Source: Adiantum capillus-veneris (taxonomy: Eukaryota; Streptophyta; Polypodiopsida; Polypodiales; Pteridaceae). Taken from it: a DNA stretch of 56,000 nucleotides. Position 1 is the stretch's first letter, and each line of letters starts with the position of its first letter. The stretch covers positions 26,142,769-26,198,768 of the forward strand of contig CM043971.1 of assembly GCA_014529385.2 (NCBI GenBank), given 5' to 3'. The translations under genes and the position numbers were made by a program. The notes below the pieces were generated by a model. The model was not told the origin of the DNA. It ran no database searches and saw only the letters and a program-made list of their open reading frames with translations. Of the stretch, positions 45,249 through 56,000 are shown piece by piece.

Positions 45249-45310
45249 ACTGGTAAAACTTGGTTTTTTAACCTACCTTGTCGATCATTTGTCGCTAGAT
45301 TTTCTTCATA
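44540..45310. repeat. Block Z, copy 2
   Basis: Paralogous to 22459-23570, shorter by a few hundred bases. It includes a TC tract (45212-45248). No gene recognised. Confidence 0.7.
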
Positions 45311-45601
45311 AAACCTAGCTCCTCATGGACTAGCCCAGTTCAGCGGGAACTATCTCTTGCATTTCTTATAACTAGGCCACTTGGCTTGCCTTGGGTAATA
45401 TGTTCTAGGCATTAATTGCCTCCAGGCCCTGCAGTCTTGAAAAATCCTTTCTCCTTCTATACCCTCATCACTAACTGACACCTCCCCATAAAGAGGTGGG
45501 AGCAATGACCCACATGAGGCATCACGATGCGGGAGTAGTCTACCACGGTCTGATCATGTTTTGAACTAGGCGTGAACTAAGTGTGAACTTGGGAGGGTAT
45601 G
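45311..45601. other. Short gap before copia element 2
   Basis: No feature seen. The last five bases GTATG (45597-45601) are the presumed target duplication of element 2; the partner lies beyond the window. Confidence 0.4.
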
Positions 45602-45743
45602 TGTTGAGATGTAGAGAGAAAGAGAGAGAGACGAGACAACAAACACACCCTGACGCTCCCAAAGACTGATTCATATTGAGGACAAGATACAAATATATAG
45701 GTGAGACTAAGTTGAGTAGAGTGAGCCATATATAGCTCCAACA
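45602..45743 (-). repeat. 3' LTR of copia element 2 (142 bp)
   Basis: Forward TGTTGAGATG...TCCAACA; homologous to element 1 LTRs over full length, followed by CCCCCACTC (reversed PPT). Confidence 0.95.
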
Positions 45744-45991
45744 CCCCCACTCAAACAAAGGTCTCTAGCTTTGGATGAAAAAACCCTTGGGGAGTTCAAG
45801 GGAAAAACCCAAGCCCCTATACAATATGAAAATATGAACCAGTGATGATGATGTGAAAGTGAATTGTGCAGCTATGTACAAATATACAAGTGACTCAAAG
45901 ATTACAATGTGCAGATGTGGAGCTTGCATAGTGCATGGTACCTATTGGATTACAATGTCATATGTACAAAGCTATTACAATAGCAAAGAAG

Positions 45992-48900
45992 CTAATCTAG
46001 AAAGAGTGAGGCCGAAGCAACTCCAAGCTCCGAGCGCAAGAGAATGAAACCTGACTCATTGAGGCCTTTGGTCAGAATGTTTGCAATCATCCGATCACTT
46101 GGATAATGTTCAACCATAATGGTTCCTTTGCGTACTTCATACCTGACATAATGATAATGGACAACAATGTGCTTTGACTTATTATGTTGAACATAGTCTT
46201 TTGCAAGACTAATAGCACTTTGGTTGTCACACCGCAAGGGTGTGCTAGAAAGAGGAGAGTAACCAATATCAACCAGTATTTGTCGAAGCCATATCAACTC
46301 ACGAGCTGCAAGTGATGCTGCAACATATTCTGACTCAGTCGTAGAAACTGCAACACAACGTTGTTTCTTGCTGGTCCAAGAAACAAGACAACCATTTATA
46401 AAGAAGCAGTTTCCACTAGTAGATCGCATAGATAAATGTGAGCTTGCCCACTCTGCATCAGTGTAACCCAAAAGAGAAAGAGATTGTATAGAATCCGATG
46501 TGAGTTGTCGTCGATAGACCAAACCAAAATCTGTAGTGCCTTTTAAGTATTTCAACACACGCTTTGTTGTAGACCAATGCTTAAGAGAAGGACGTGCAAG
46601 ATGTTGTCCAAGATAATTAGCAACAAATAGAAAATCAGGACAAGTGTTCATGCCAACAAACTGAAGACATCCAATCAAGTTAGCATAAGGCTGATTTGTG
46701 ACAAGAAGACCGCCATTGTCAGAAGTGTTCTTCGTAGAGCTCGCAAGACAAGATGTGTTGGCTGAATGTGCAGATTCCATACCAAACTTTTGAATAGTAT
46801 CTGCAATAAACTTTGACTGTCGAAGGAATAAAATACCTTTTGTACGATTCCATTGGATTTGAATTCCAAGACACAAGTGAATCTCTTCAAGATCCACCAT
46901 ATCAAATGGAGAAGACAATAACTTTTTCACTTGCTGAAGAAATCCTAATCATTGGAAACAAGGATGGTATTATCCACATAAAGAGCAAGAATCACAAAAC
47001 TGCTACCTCAGCGTTTTATGTATAAGTTGGGGTCTGAAGAGCAAGAGATGAATCCTTTAGAGGCGAAGCTTGTTTGAGACCATATAGTGCCTTATGGAGT
47101 TGAGCAACAAGGTCTTCTTTACCTGGAATAGAAAACCCTTCTGGTTGTTCCATGTAAATTTCCTCTTCCGAGTCACCGTTAAGAAAAGCAGTTCGCTCAT
47201 CCATTTGATGAGCTTCTAAATCAAACTGAACAGCAAATGCTAATAAAACTCGAACACTTGTAATGCGAACAACTGGTGAAAAGGTCTCTTGATAATTAAC
47301 ACCAGCTACTTGGGAGTAACCTTTTGCAACTAAACGTGCCTTGAACTTGTCAAAAGATTCATCTGCTTTTACTTTTGTCTTATACACCCACTAACACTTA
47401 ATAGCTGTACGACCAGGAGGTAGTTCAGTTAGTATCCATGTACCTTTAGAGATAAGAGAATCGTACTCTACTTTCATAGCCTCTTTCCATTGATTCTTTT
47501 GTGGTGAAGAGATAGCTTCATCATAAGTAACCGGATCTTCAGAAGTAGAAAAAGCATTATCAACAATATCATCATCATAAACATGACATGAGCCATGTTC
47601 AAAATCAATAGGCAGATCAACTAAAATATAAATATCATCATTGGTAGCATTCAGAATGGATGGTTGTGAAGAGGAAAGTTTCTCTATAGAAAGAGTTTCA
47701 TCATCTGAAAGAAATGAAAAAGCCTGAAGCAATGATTTAGTATCATCACAATCATCCATGGACCATGAGCCTCCCATAAGCTGTTCATTAAAAGTAGCAT
47801 CACGATTCATGATTACTTTCGTGGAGGAAGGTTCGTGTTTCTTTGGGAACATGAATATAAACAATACATCCAAAGGTTCTGAAATGAGATACAGAAGGAA
47901 TGTCACCTGTCCATGTTGTGATGGGTATCTTACTAGAGGGTGCAGTAGTAGGAAGATGATTCTGAATAAATACTGCTGTCAAAGTAGCTTCAGTCCAGAA
48001 AACACGAGATAAACCAGAATGAATCAGCATACATCTTACAGCATTGAGAATAGTGCGATTCTTTCGTTCAGCAACGCCGTTCTGTTGAGGTGAATATGGA
48101 ATAGTGTGTTCATGATGAATTCCGTTGTTAACACAATAATTCACAAACTCTCGAGAAACATATTCGCCTCCATTGTCACTACAAAGCTTCTTAAGATGAC
48201 GACCAATTTGAAGTTCCGCAGCCTTGTAGAATTGTTTGAAAACAGATAAGGCCTCATATTTTTGTCTAAGTAAAAATACAATTGTATACCGTGAGAAATC
48301 ATCAATGAAAGTAATGAAGTAGCGATATTGTGATATCGAAGAAGGTAGAGGTCCACATAAATCAGTATGAACAAGATCCAATATGTCATGAGAATGAGTT
48401 GTATTTGAAAGAGGAAAGGGTTTACCACAAGATTCCCATATGGGGATGAGCTTTAAGATCCATGCCATGAACAAGATCATGACGCTGAAGATCAAGGAGT
48501 TTTGAGAAATCAGCATGAACAAAACGGTGATGCCATACTTTGCAATCATGATCACCTGGAGCAGTAACAACATTTACTACAACATCATTGAGAGAGAGTT
48601 CAAACAAATTACCGTTTCGAGGAGTAGTGGCTATAGTCTGTCCATCTTTCTCAATTCGGCATTTGGTATGATCAAATCCAACAAAAATACCAAGATCAAC
48701 GAGTCTAGCAACTGAAAGAAGATTACGTTGAAGATCTTGTACATGTAATACTCCTCGCAAAATTCGAGTGGAAGAAGATAAGGTACCAAGATATAAATCT
48801 CCAATACCCTTTACTTGACAAGTCGTATCATCAACAAGATAAACAACACGTTGAACTGGTAGTGGATGATAGTTATGGATCCACTTACACTGATATGTCA

Positions 48901-50044
48901 TATTTCCTGTAGCACCAGAATCAACATTAATAAAAAGTGAACCATCACGTACATGAAGTATTCTGTCTGGAGCAACTGAACATAGGACGCAGCTGGTTTT
49001 TGGTACAATGTTGTTTCGATGTTCAGTAGCATATGCTCTATTATGATCTGTGTCGAATCGACGCTTATAGCACATATGAGTGGGATGATCAGATCGTCCA
49101 CAATATTCACAAGAAGAAGAAGTAGAGTCTCTAGATAAACGTGGTTGTTTCGTAGTAATATTGTGTTCTTCATCATATTGACGTGCCCAACAATCATCTT
49201 CAGTATGGCCATTTCTGTTGCAGTAAGAACATTGCTTACTAGGAAATTTGAGATGAGAGAAAATATTACCACGACGGCCACCTCTACGGTTTTCTCTTTG
49301 AAACTGACACCTTCGAGCATAAAAAACACGTTCCAGCTGTTGTGACTCAGTCTCCTCTTGTGAAATCATAGCTGTATCATGACCAGCATTACGTCGTTCT
49401 TGACGTTGAGAGTATTCAATTAAAAACATGCAGGCTTGGTCAAAATCAAGACCATCTTTATTAGAGAGAATAGTAACAATGTTATCATAAGAGGAGTCCT
49501 TCACCGTATCAAGGAGAAGTGTAATCAGTTGCTTTTGTGGAACAGGATCACCGACAGCAGCAAGTTGATTAATAATAGATTTGAAAGACTCAATATATCC
49601 CATCATGGCAGTACCAACTTCATATTGCAGTTTGTTAAGCAACCCTCTCAAATAAAGTATTTATGTAACAGATTTCTTCTGAAAGTTTGCAATAAGGTAC
49701 TTCCATACGTCGTGAGAAGTAGGCAGCTCACACATATCAAGCAAAAGAGAATCACTAAGAGTAGAAAGAATATACCGACGAGATGCTTTATCACGTTGTT
49801 GCCAATCCGTATACGCAACATTCCAATCTTCAAATGTAGTTCCTTCAGTGATAAGCGCGTTATCATGATCTATATCAATAGGCTCAGGCGGACAAACACG
49901 ATTTCCAAGGACAACATCAGTGAGTTCATTGCCTTCAAGAATTAACAACATCTTTGCTTTCCACCCTGGAAATCCTTAGCCTTGGAAAGGAGGAACAGAA
50001 CGCTGGCCAGAAGGAAAGCCATTGACGAGAATAGTCATAGCCAT
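45992..50044 (-). pseudogene. gag-pol polyprotein relic of copia element 2
   Basis: Starting at MAMTILVNGF (50044 downward), an in-frame TAA follows PPFQG (CAAGGCTAA where element 1 has CAAGGCCAA). The gag continues at MLLILEGNELTDVV. After another stop near 49655 the long frame 49651-48422 carries both zinc knuckles and the protease (VDSGATGNMT). The integrase frame (to about 47800) has CSDNGGEYVSREF, with the catalytic Asp that element 1 has lost, and QQNGVAERKN. An 80-bp deletion follows PKETRT. RT begins at YKTKVKADES, but a deletion after GLKQAS removes sequence up to SPLKDSS, and the YVDD region is out of frame. RNase H (46930-45992) is open with TESEYVAAS and ends SASLFLD. Not functional. 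Confidence 0.93.
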
Positions 50045-50418
50045 ATCTGGTTGCGAGAAGACATATAAGATAAGATCGCAGAATATGCACACCGTATATG
50101 GTGAAGGCTGCATTTGAGAACGCGAGAAATATGACGACTGTGTTCTATCAACGATAAACGCAAGAAGGATGCTCAATACACGTCCAAAGATGTGAGAGAC
50201 GTCATTCAAAAAAGCAAGAAAAAGGAGACGTTAATAATAAAAGAGTCCTCAAAATAGAGTGACGTGAGAGATGCAAGATTGACGGCCACAATATGAATAA
50301 AGCTAAATTTGCTCGAAAAAGTTAACGCCAAAATTAGAAAAACGATCGCGCACGCTTCACAAAGACGCACGACGAAGAAAGCTACGTCAAGATCAATTTG
50401 CAGTAAAAACATCATAAC

Positions 50419-50645
50419 TGTTACCATATACGTGTGGTAGTGATGTGTGTGAACACACTAGGACCGCCGGGGCATTTTTTCCCTCTTTAGGAGGTTTTTT
50501 CCCCCTTGCATTGTATATACGCCCATCACTCTAGGGCTATCTATCTTTCCATTGCACACTAAGTAACATACTCTCTATTGTGTGCCTTGAGCTTCCTTCG
50601 TCTTCTCCAAGCTGTGTGTGTTTCTCTGCAACCCTAATTCCAACA
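50419..50645 (+). repeat. 5' LTR of copia element 3
   Basis: TGTTACCATA...TTCCAACA, 227 bp, with a GTATATAC box near 50514. Confidence 0.97.
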
Positions 50646-50647
50646 AT

Positions 50648-50659
50648 TGGTATCAGAGC
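50648..50659 (+). other. Primer-binding site, copia element 3
   Basis: TGGTATCAGAGC two bases after the LTR; initiator-Met tRNA type. Confidence 0.95.
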
Positions 50660-50935
50660 AGGTCACGTCCTCCCGGGCTTAGTCGTCAGTTGCTCCAGCA
50701 CACGTCTGCTCACTTTCTCCGATTTCAGTGAGCTTTGGCTCATTTCGGCCTCCGTTTCCACTACGGGCAGTACTGCACAGGCTATTTTATCATTTTGTGC
50801 AGATTTTCTGCCAGTGCCGTTTTCTGCATAACAGGTGCCTTATAGTCTTCTACGGTTTGTGCTATATAGCACAAGTTGTTCCCGCTCCATTTCTCCTATT
50901 TTCGGGCAGTTTTCACAACAGGTGCAGCATTTACC

Positions 50936-53900
50936 ATGGCTGACAACAACAACACAGATGTGTTCAAGATGTTTGCTGCTGAGGACAGGTTGGATGGGGA
51001 CAACTACCCTATGTGGGCTTATATGATGCAACATGTTCTTGTGTCAAAAGGTGTCTGGAACATTGTGAAGGGCATTGATGTACGTCCCGGTTCTGAAGAT
51101 GTAGGCGATGTTGAGGATGTTGCAGGTCTTGCTGCAAGGATTGCAGCTGTTAGAGTTGTTTTGCCTACAGCAGAACAAGTTCGTTGGGATGTTAAGGATG
51201 CGCAGGCTCATGCATTGATTGCGTTGTCTGTGAAGCGCACCATTATTCCTCACATCTGTTCAGCAAAATCTGCAAAACAGGCTTGGGATATTCTAGCATG
51301 TCTTTATGCAAGCCACAATGAGGCTAAAATTGCTTTGCTGCGTAAAGAGCTAGAGTCGAAGATTATGCATGAGGAAGATGATATGGACACTTTCCTTGCT
51401 AGTGTCAAGGATATCAATGAGCAACTCATTTCTGCAGGTGAAGTCATTTCTGACAGTTCCCTTGTGCAGACTGTTCTTGATGCCTTACCAGATTCCTACC
51501 AGACTTTTGCTAGTACTTGGAGACTGATGACCCAAGGAAATCCTGAAGTTGTCAAGTTTGATGCATTATGCACATTGCTATTGCAAGAGTCACTTTCTAG
51601 AAAAAACAGGACTAGGCAGCGTGCAGTTGAACAGGCTTTTATTGCTTCTCAAAGAAAGGGTGGTAACAGTAATGCAGCCACTTCTTATGGTTCTGCTGCG
51701 AGTGGCAAAAATTCTGTTCCTAATGCTTCTGCTGGAAGCACTTCGTCTGGCAATTCTGGTGATAAGGGCAAAAAGAAGATGCGTTGCCATTATTGTAAAG
51801 CCAATGATCACTTGATCAAGTCGTGTCCTAAGTTGAAGGCCAAAGAGGCTAAGAAGAAAGAGGGTGGTTCCACTGCAAATGCTGGGTCCACTACAAATGC
51901 AGCCATTGTTGAGTCTTCTGTGAAAGGAGATTGTGATGCTGATGTTGATGCAGAATGGGCTTTTAGCGCAGAGTGCACTTACAATCCTGTTGTCCATGAT
52001 GCATGCTTGTCAGTTGCTGCAGATTCACATGTGTGGTATTTCGACAGTGGTGCTACAAAGCACATTACCTCACATCGTGAATTGTTTACCTCTCTCGAGT
52101 CTGTCCCTCATGGGAATTCAGTCACTTGTGCCAACAACGCCTCTTATCCAGTTCAGGGAGTTGGAAAGATTGTGCTCACTGCTGCTAATGGCAGTTCCTT
52201 CACACTTGTTGATGCACTTTATGTACCTGGGATCAAGAAGAATCTCTTGTCTGTATCCGCACTTGCTAGACTTGGACTTGTAGTCAAATTTGTGGATGAC
52301 AGATGTACAGTTCATGATCTCAGTTTTGGTGATGAAATTGTTGCATCTGGGCTTTTGTGCCTTGGGCTGTATAAGCTCACTTTGTATGACAAGTGTGGAC
52401 AAATTTTTGCAAATGCTGTTGCAGATTCAAGGGCTATTTCAGATGCAAAACTTTGGCATGCACGTTTTGGTCATCTGAATTTTGCCAGTTTGCTGCGTTT
52501 GTAGAAATCTGATATGGTTGCTTCTTTGCCGCCTCTTGAAGCACCTATCAAACATGTTTGTGAAGGCTGTATTCTGGGTAAAATGCAGCGTTCTAAGTTT
52601 CCAAAGGATGGTTCAGTTAGGGCCACATGCAGGTTGCAGCTTGTGCATAGTGATGTTTGTGGGCCCATGCAAACTCCGTCCTTGGGCAATTACCTGTACT
52701 TCGTGACTTTCATTGATGATTACTCCAGGCATGCGTGGGTATTTCCGCTTAAAGCGAAGTCCGAAGTTTTTATGGGCTTCAAACAATTTTTGGCTATGGC
52801 TGAAAATGTCTCAAAATGTACTATGGGCACCCTCCGTTCCGATCGAGGGGGGGAGTATATGTCTCATGAATTTAATGCATTTCTGGCTAGTGGTGGGATA
52901 AAACACCAATGTACAGTGCCTTATACACCTCAGCAAAATGGTGTTGCTGAGAGGAAAAACAGGTCACTAACGGAAATGGCACGATGTATGGTCAAAAGTC
53001 AAGCTTTGCCGCATTCTTTTTGGCTTGAGGCCATCATGTGTGCCACTTATGTACTTAACAGGTGTCCTACGAAAGATTTGCAGTCTATTACTCCATATGA
53101 AGCATGGCATGATAGAAAGCCTTCTATTGAGCACATGCGTGTTTTTGGTTGTTTGGCAAATGCTTTGGTGCCACAAGTGCAGCGCAGAAAATTGGATGAT
53201 AAGGCTGTCAAATGTATTTTTATTGGTTATAGTGCTGAAAGCAAAGGTTACAGGTTGTATCACCCGCAAACAAAACGTATTCTGGTTTCACGGGATGTAG
53301 TGTTTGTGGAAGATTCTGTTCAACCCTTGCTGTCATGTACTAGAGACAGTAATGTAAGCTCAGAGGACATTTATGACACTTTGTTGCCTCTTTTCAGTGG
53401 TGGAAATACAAATGTAAGTTCCAATGAGGCAAATGTACAGCCTATGGGGGTTTCTAAAAATGTTTTAGAACAGCCTATTACTGATGCAGATGTACATGAT
53501 GTACTTGATGAGGAAAGGGCTGAAAATGAGCAGGCTAGAGGTATGCCAAAATGGCTGGTGCACACTTTGCGTGACAGTAAATTGGATGCACCTTTATCTA
53601 GTCGTACTCGTTCAGGCTCTCGCCATGCATCTTATGCATCAGATTGTTATGCTTTGGCTGTGTCTAGTTTACATGATGTTGAGGAGCCTCTGTCTTTTGA
53701 TGAAGCACAGAATTCAGAAAATTGGATTGCTGCCATGAAATCAGAATATGATGCACTTATAGAGAATGACACATGGACTTTATGTGATTTTCCTCCTGGC
53801 AAAAAGGCCATTGGTACGAAGTGGGTTTACAAGTTGAAACGCAAGCTGGATGGTGAGATCGATCTCCATAAGGCTCGACTTGTTGCAAAGGGTTATGCAC

Positions 53901-55222
53901 AACAAAAAGGCATAGATTATGAAGAGACTTTTGCTCCCACTTTTGGTATGACTACTGTGAGTTTTCTATGTGCATTGGCAGCTCATTTTGGTTGGGATGT
54001 ACATCAATCAGACATTGTTACTGCTTTCTTGAATGGTGACATATTTGAGGAAGTTTATGTAACGCAGCCTCGCGGTTTTGTCATAAAAGGACAAGAGGAC
54101 AAAGTGTGCAAATGTAAGAAGGCTTTGTATGGGTTGAAGCAATCTCCTCGTGCTTGGTATGAGAAAGCTGACACTCATTTGGTTAAACGAGGCTTTCGTA
54201 ACAGTCCAACAGAAAGCACATTGTATGTAAAGCGTGAGGATGATGTATTTCTCATTGTGGTTCTTTATGTTGGTGATTTGCTGATCACTGGACCAAATGA
54301 GAGACATATTGCTGAATTTAAGGCTGATTTGAATGCTACTTTCAAGATGAAAGATTTGGGGCTGTTGCATCATTACTTGGGTATACAGTTTAAGCAGTGT
54401 GATGGTGGTATTGCCTTGTGTCAGAAAAGTTACATAGAGACATTGCTATGTAAGTTTGGACTTGAGGATTGCAAACCTATTGCCACTCCCATGGAAACAG
54501 GTTTGAAGTTGAGTCTACATGATGCTGGAGATCCTGCTGATGTCACTCTTTACCAAACTGCTGTTGGCTGCCTCATTTATGTATGCAACACGAGGCCAGA
54601 TATTCAGTTTGCAGTCTCGCAGGTCAGCAGATTTATGCATAGCCCAGGGTCTAAGCATTGGCAGGCTGTCAAGAGGATTTTCCACTACCTTAGTGGCACT
54701 TTACATCTTGGCTTGTTTTATCCCAAGGGGGGATCATTGCCGCCAGACTTACATGCTTTTTCGGACTCAGATTGGGCTGGTTGTTTTGACACGCGAGTGT
54801 CCACAAGTGGTTTTTGTTTCATGCTTGGCAGTTCATGTATATCATGGTTGAGCAAGAAGCAACCTACTGTGGCCACTTCGAGTTGTGCGGCTGAGTACAA
54901 GGCAGTCTTCATAGCTAAGGTTGAGTGTGTATGGCTCAGACGCCTTATGGATGACTTGGGTGTTGGACAGGACACTACCAACACTATCTACACTGACAGT
55001 CAGAGCGCATTGGCAGTTGCGAGGAACCCAGTTTTTCATGCTCGCACAAAGCACATTGAGGTGCATTACCACTATGTCAGGGAGAGGCTCTCAGCAGGAG
55101 AGATCAGCTTGGCTTATGTGCCAACACAGGACAACCTTGCAGATCTTTTCACAAAGGCATTGTCTCGTGAGAAGCTTGAAGCTTTCCGCAAAGCTTTGGG
55201 CTTACTCCCCTTTGTGGACTGA
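50936..55222 (+). pseudogene. gag-pol polyprotein of copia element 3, one TAG and an altered RT catalytic site
   Basis: One frame of 1428 codons from an ATG in good context (ACCATGG). Gag starts MADNNNTDVFKMFAAEDRLD and has one zinc knuckle (CHYCKANDHLIKSC). Protease is WYFDSGATKHIT. Integrase has WHARFGH and CEGCILGKMQRSKF (complete HHCC), HSDVCGP, LRSDRGGEYMS and QQNGVAERKN. RT has KARLVAKGYAQ and VTAFLNGD; RNase H has SDSDWAG, CAAEYKA, TDSQSA and ends LGLLPFVD. TAG at 52502-52504 (codon 523) splits it just before the integrase CxxC; both halves share a frame. The RT motif usually YVDD reads YVGD (GGT at 54272-54274), removing a metal-binding Asp. The copy is expected to be enzymatically dead despite near-identical LTRs. 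Confidence 0.96.
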
Positions 55223-55287
55223 TTCTGTCCTCAGGGCATGGCACTTCCCTTTACTCATGTGCCAGCTCTCGTTCACCGCATCACTCC

Positions 55288-55297
55288 AGGGGGGATT
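55288..55297 (+). other. Polypurine tract, copia element 3
   Basis: AGGGGGGATT immediately before the 3' LTR. Confidence 0.85.
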
Positions 55298-55524
55298 TGT
55301 TACCATATACGTGTGGTAGTGATGTGTGTGAACACACTAGGACCGCCGGGGCATTTTTTCCCTCTTTAGGAGGTTTTTTCCCCCGTGCATTGTATATACG
55401 CCCATCACTCTAGGGCTATCTATCTTTCCATTGCACACTAAGTAACATACTCTCTATTGTGTTCCTTGAGCTTCCTTCGTCTTCTCCAAGCTGTGTGTGT
55501 TTCTCTGCAACCCTAATTCCAACA
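55298..55524 (+). repeat. 3' LTR of copia element 3
   Basis: 227 bp, 2 differences from the 5' LTR, followed by ATAAC. Confidence 0.97.
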
Positions 55525-55882
55525 ATAACTTTCTGCTGCGAACTCCGATTGACGCAAACCTAGAACTCAAATCAAAGAGATCGAGGAGACGAACAAGTTT
55601 TGGATGAAAAATTTCCCGCTTCTCCAAATTTTGAGCAGAAGACCCCTAAAAATTGAGATGAAGTTCGGGATGTCATCAACAAGAAAACGTAATGAACAAT
55701 TAGATTGATTAGCAATAAACACCACACAAAACAATAATCATATTCTTCTTAACACAAAATAACCATAGTTAACAAGAATCAACGCTCAAAATTAAAATTT
55801 GTAGCAATTTTGAATCTTACATGCAAATCGCATACACATACTGTTTTGTCACCATGAATTGAATCGGCGTGTGATCATTACC

Positions 55883-55894
55883 GCTCTGATACCA
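55883..55894 (-). other. Primer-binding site, copia element 2
   Basis: Forward GCTCTGATACCA, the complement of TGGTATCAGAGC, directly against the 5' LTR. Confidence 0.93.
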
Positions 55895-56000
55895 TGTTGA
55901 GATGTAGAGAGAAAGAGAGAGAGACAAGACAAGAGACACACCTTGACGCTCCCAAAGACTGATTCATATTGAGGACAAGATACAAATATATAGGGGAGAC
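55895..56000 (-). repeat. 5' LTR of copia element 2, truncated by window end
   Basis: The first 106 bp (forward sense) of an LTR matching 45602-45743; about 36 bp should lie outside. Confidence 0.93.

Larger units (their letters stand above)
50419..55524 (+). mobile_element. Ty1/copia retrotransposon 3, nested in element 2 (5106 bp)
   Basis: LTRs of 227 bp (50419-50645 and 55298-55524) differ at 2 positions. Target duplication ATAAC is perfect (50414-50418, 55525-55529). Removing the element and one ATAAC restores continuity with the matching leader of element 1 (CAGCATAACTTTCTGC-like). It belongs to a different copia family from element 1: different LTR, one zinc knuckle, different gag. It is the most recent event at this end of the window. 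Confidence 0.98.
45602..56000 (-). mobile_element. Ty1/copia retrotransposon 2 (same family as element 1), split and cut by window end
   Basis: Minus orientation. The 3' LTR is at 45602-45743, reversed PPT at 45744-45752, gag-pol relic at 45992-50044, leader interrupted at 50418/55525 by copia element 3, primer-binding site at 55883-55894, and 5' LTR from 55895, cut at 56000. The visible 106 bp of the 5' LTR show about five differences from the 3' LTR. Without the inserted element it would be about 5.3 kb, somewhat shorter than element 1 because of internal deletions. Confidence 0.95.

Overview
The window reads as nuclear DNA from a land plant with a large, repeat-rich genome. The evidence is Ty1/copia elements primed by initiator-Met tRNA, Ty3/gypsy relics, long GA/TC/TG/CA microsatellites, and a plant-specific DUF4228 (PADRE) gene. 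A fern or similar large-genome plant is possible, but the sequence does not fix the species. I see no rRNA, tRNA, CRISPR array, bacterial operon or intact host gene.

Layout. Two same-strand copies of one ancestral locus (block X, block Y, PADRE gene, 3' block Z) frame the window. Locus 1 spans about 975-23570. Locus 2 spans about 39025-45310. Each has been broken by different insertions, so each copy serves as the empty-site control for the other. In locus 1, block X is tandemly duplicated (period 3196 bp) together with a non-autonomous LTR retroelement (here called NA). Another NA copy separates X from Y. Then a 12.5-kb unit (9112-21652) with 17-bp perfect terminal inverted repeats and shared subterminal repeats separates Y from the gene. 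That unit looks like a CACTA-type DNA transposon and itself hosts a copia element (14207-19701). In locus 2, X carries a recent NA insertion (39496-41913) with a perfect 5-bp target duplication and LTRs differing at one base. Y and the gene remain contiguous there, with a promoter and MGN start, but the frame is broken.

Between the loci (23.6-39 kb) lie decayed Ty3/gypsy fragments (integrase, RT, RNase H, oppositely oriented LTRs), a 583-bp TIR element with TTAA ends, and several families of short palindromes. From 45602 to the window end is a second copy of the copia family, on the minus strand, decayed, and split by a different copia element (50419-55524). That inner element has 227-bp LTRs differing at two bases and a perfect ATAAC target duplication.

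How the parts relate. NA elements have no coding capacity, but they share terminal bases, primer site, polypurine tract and a PPT-proximal hairpin with copia elements 1 and 2. The simplest reading is an autonomous/non-autonomous pair. Their interiors are tandem repeats of about 150-170 bp plus a 42-bp minisatellite. All three copia gag-pol frames here carry disabling changes, so the enzyme source for the recent NA insertion must lie elsewhere. The two PADRE copies are damaged at different places.
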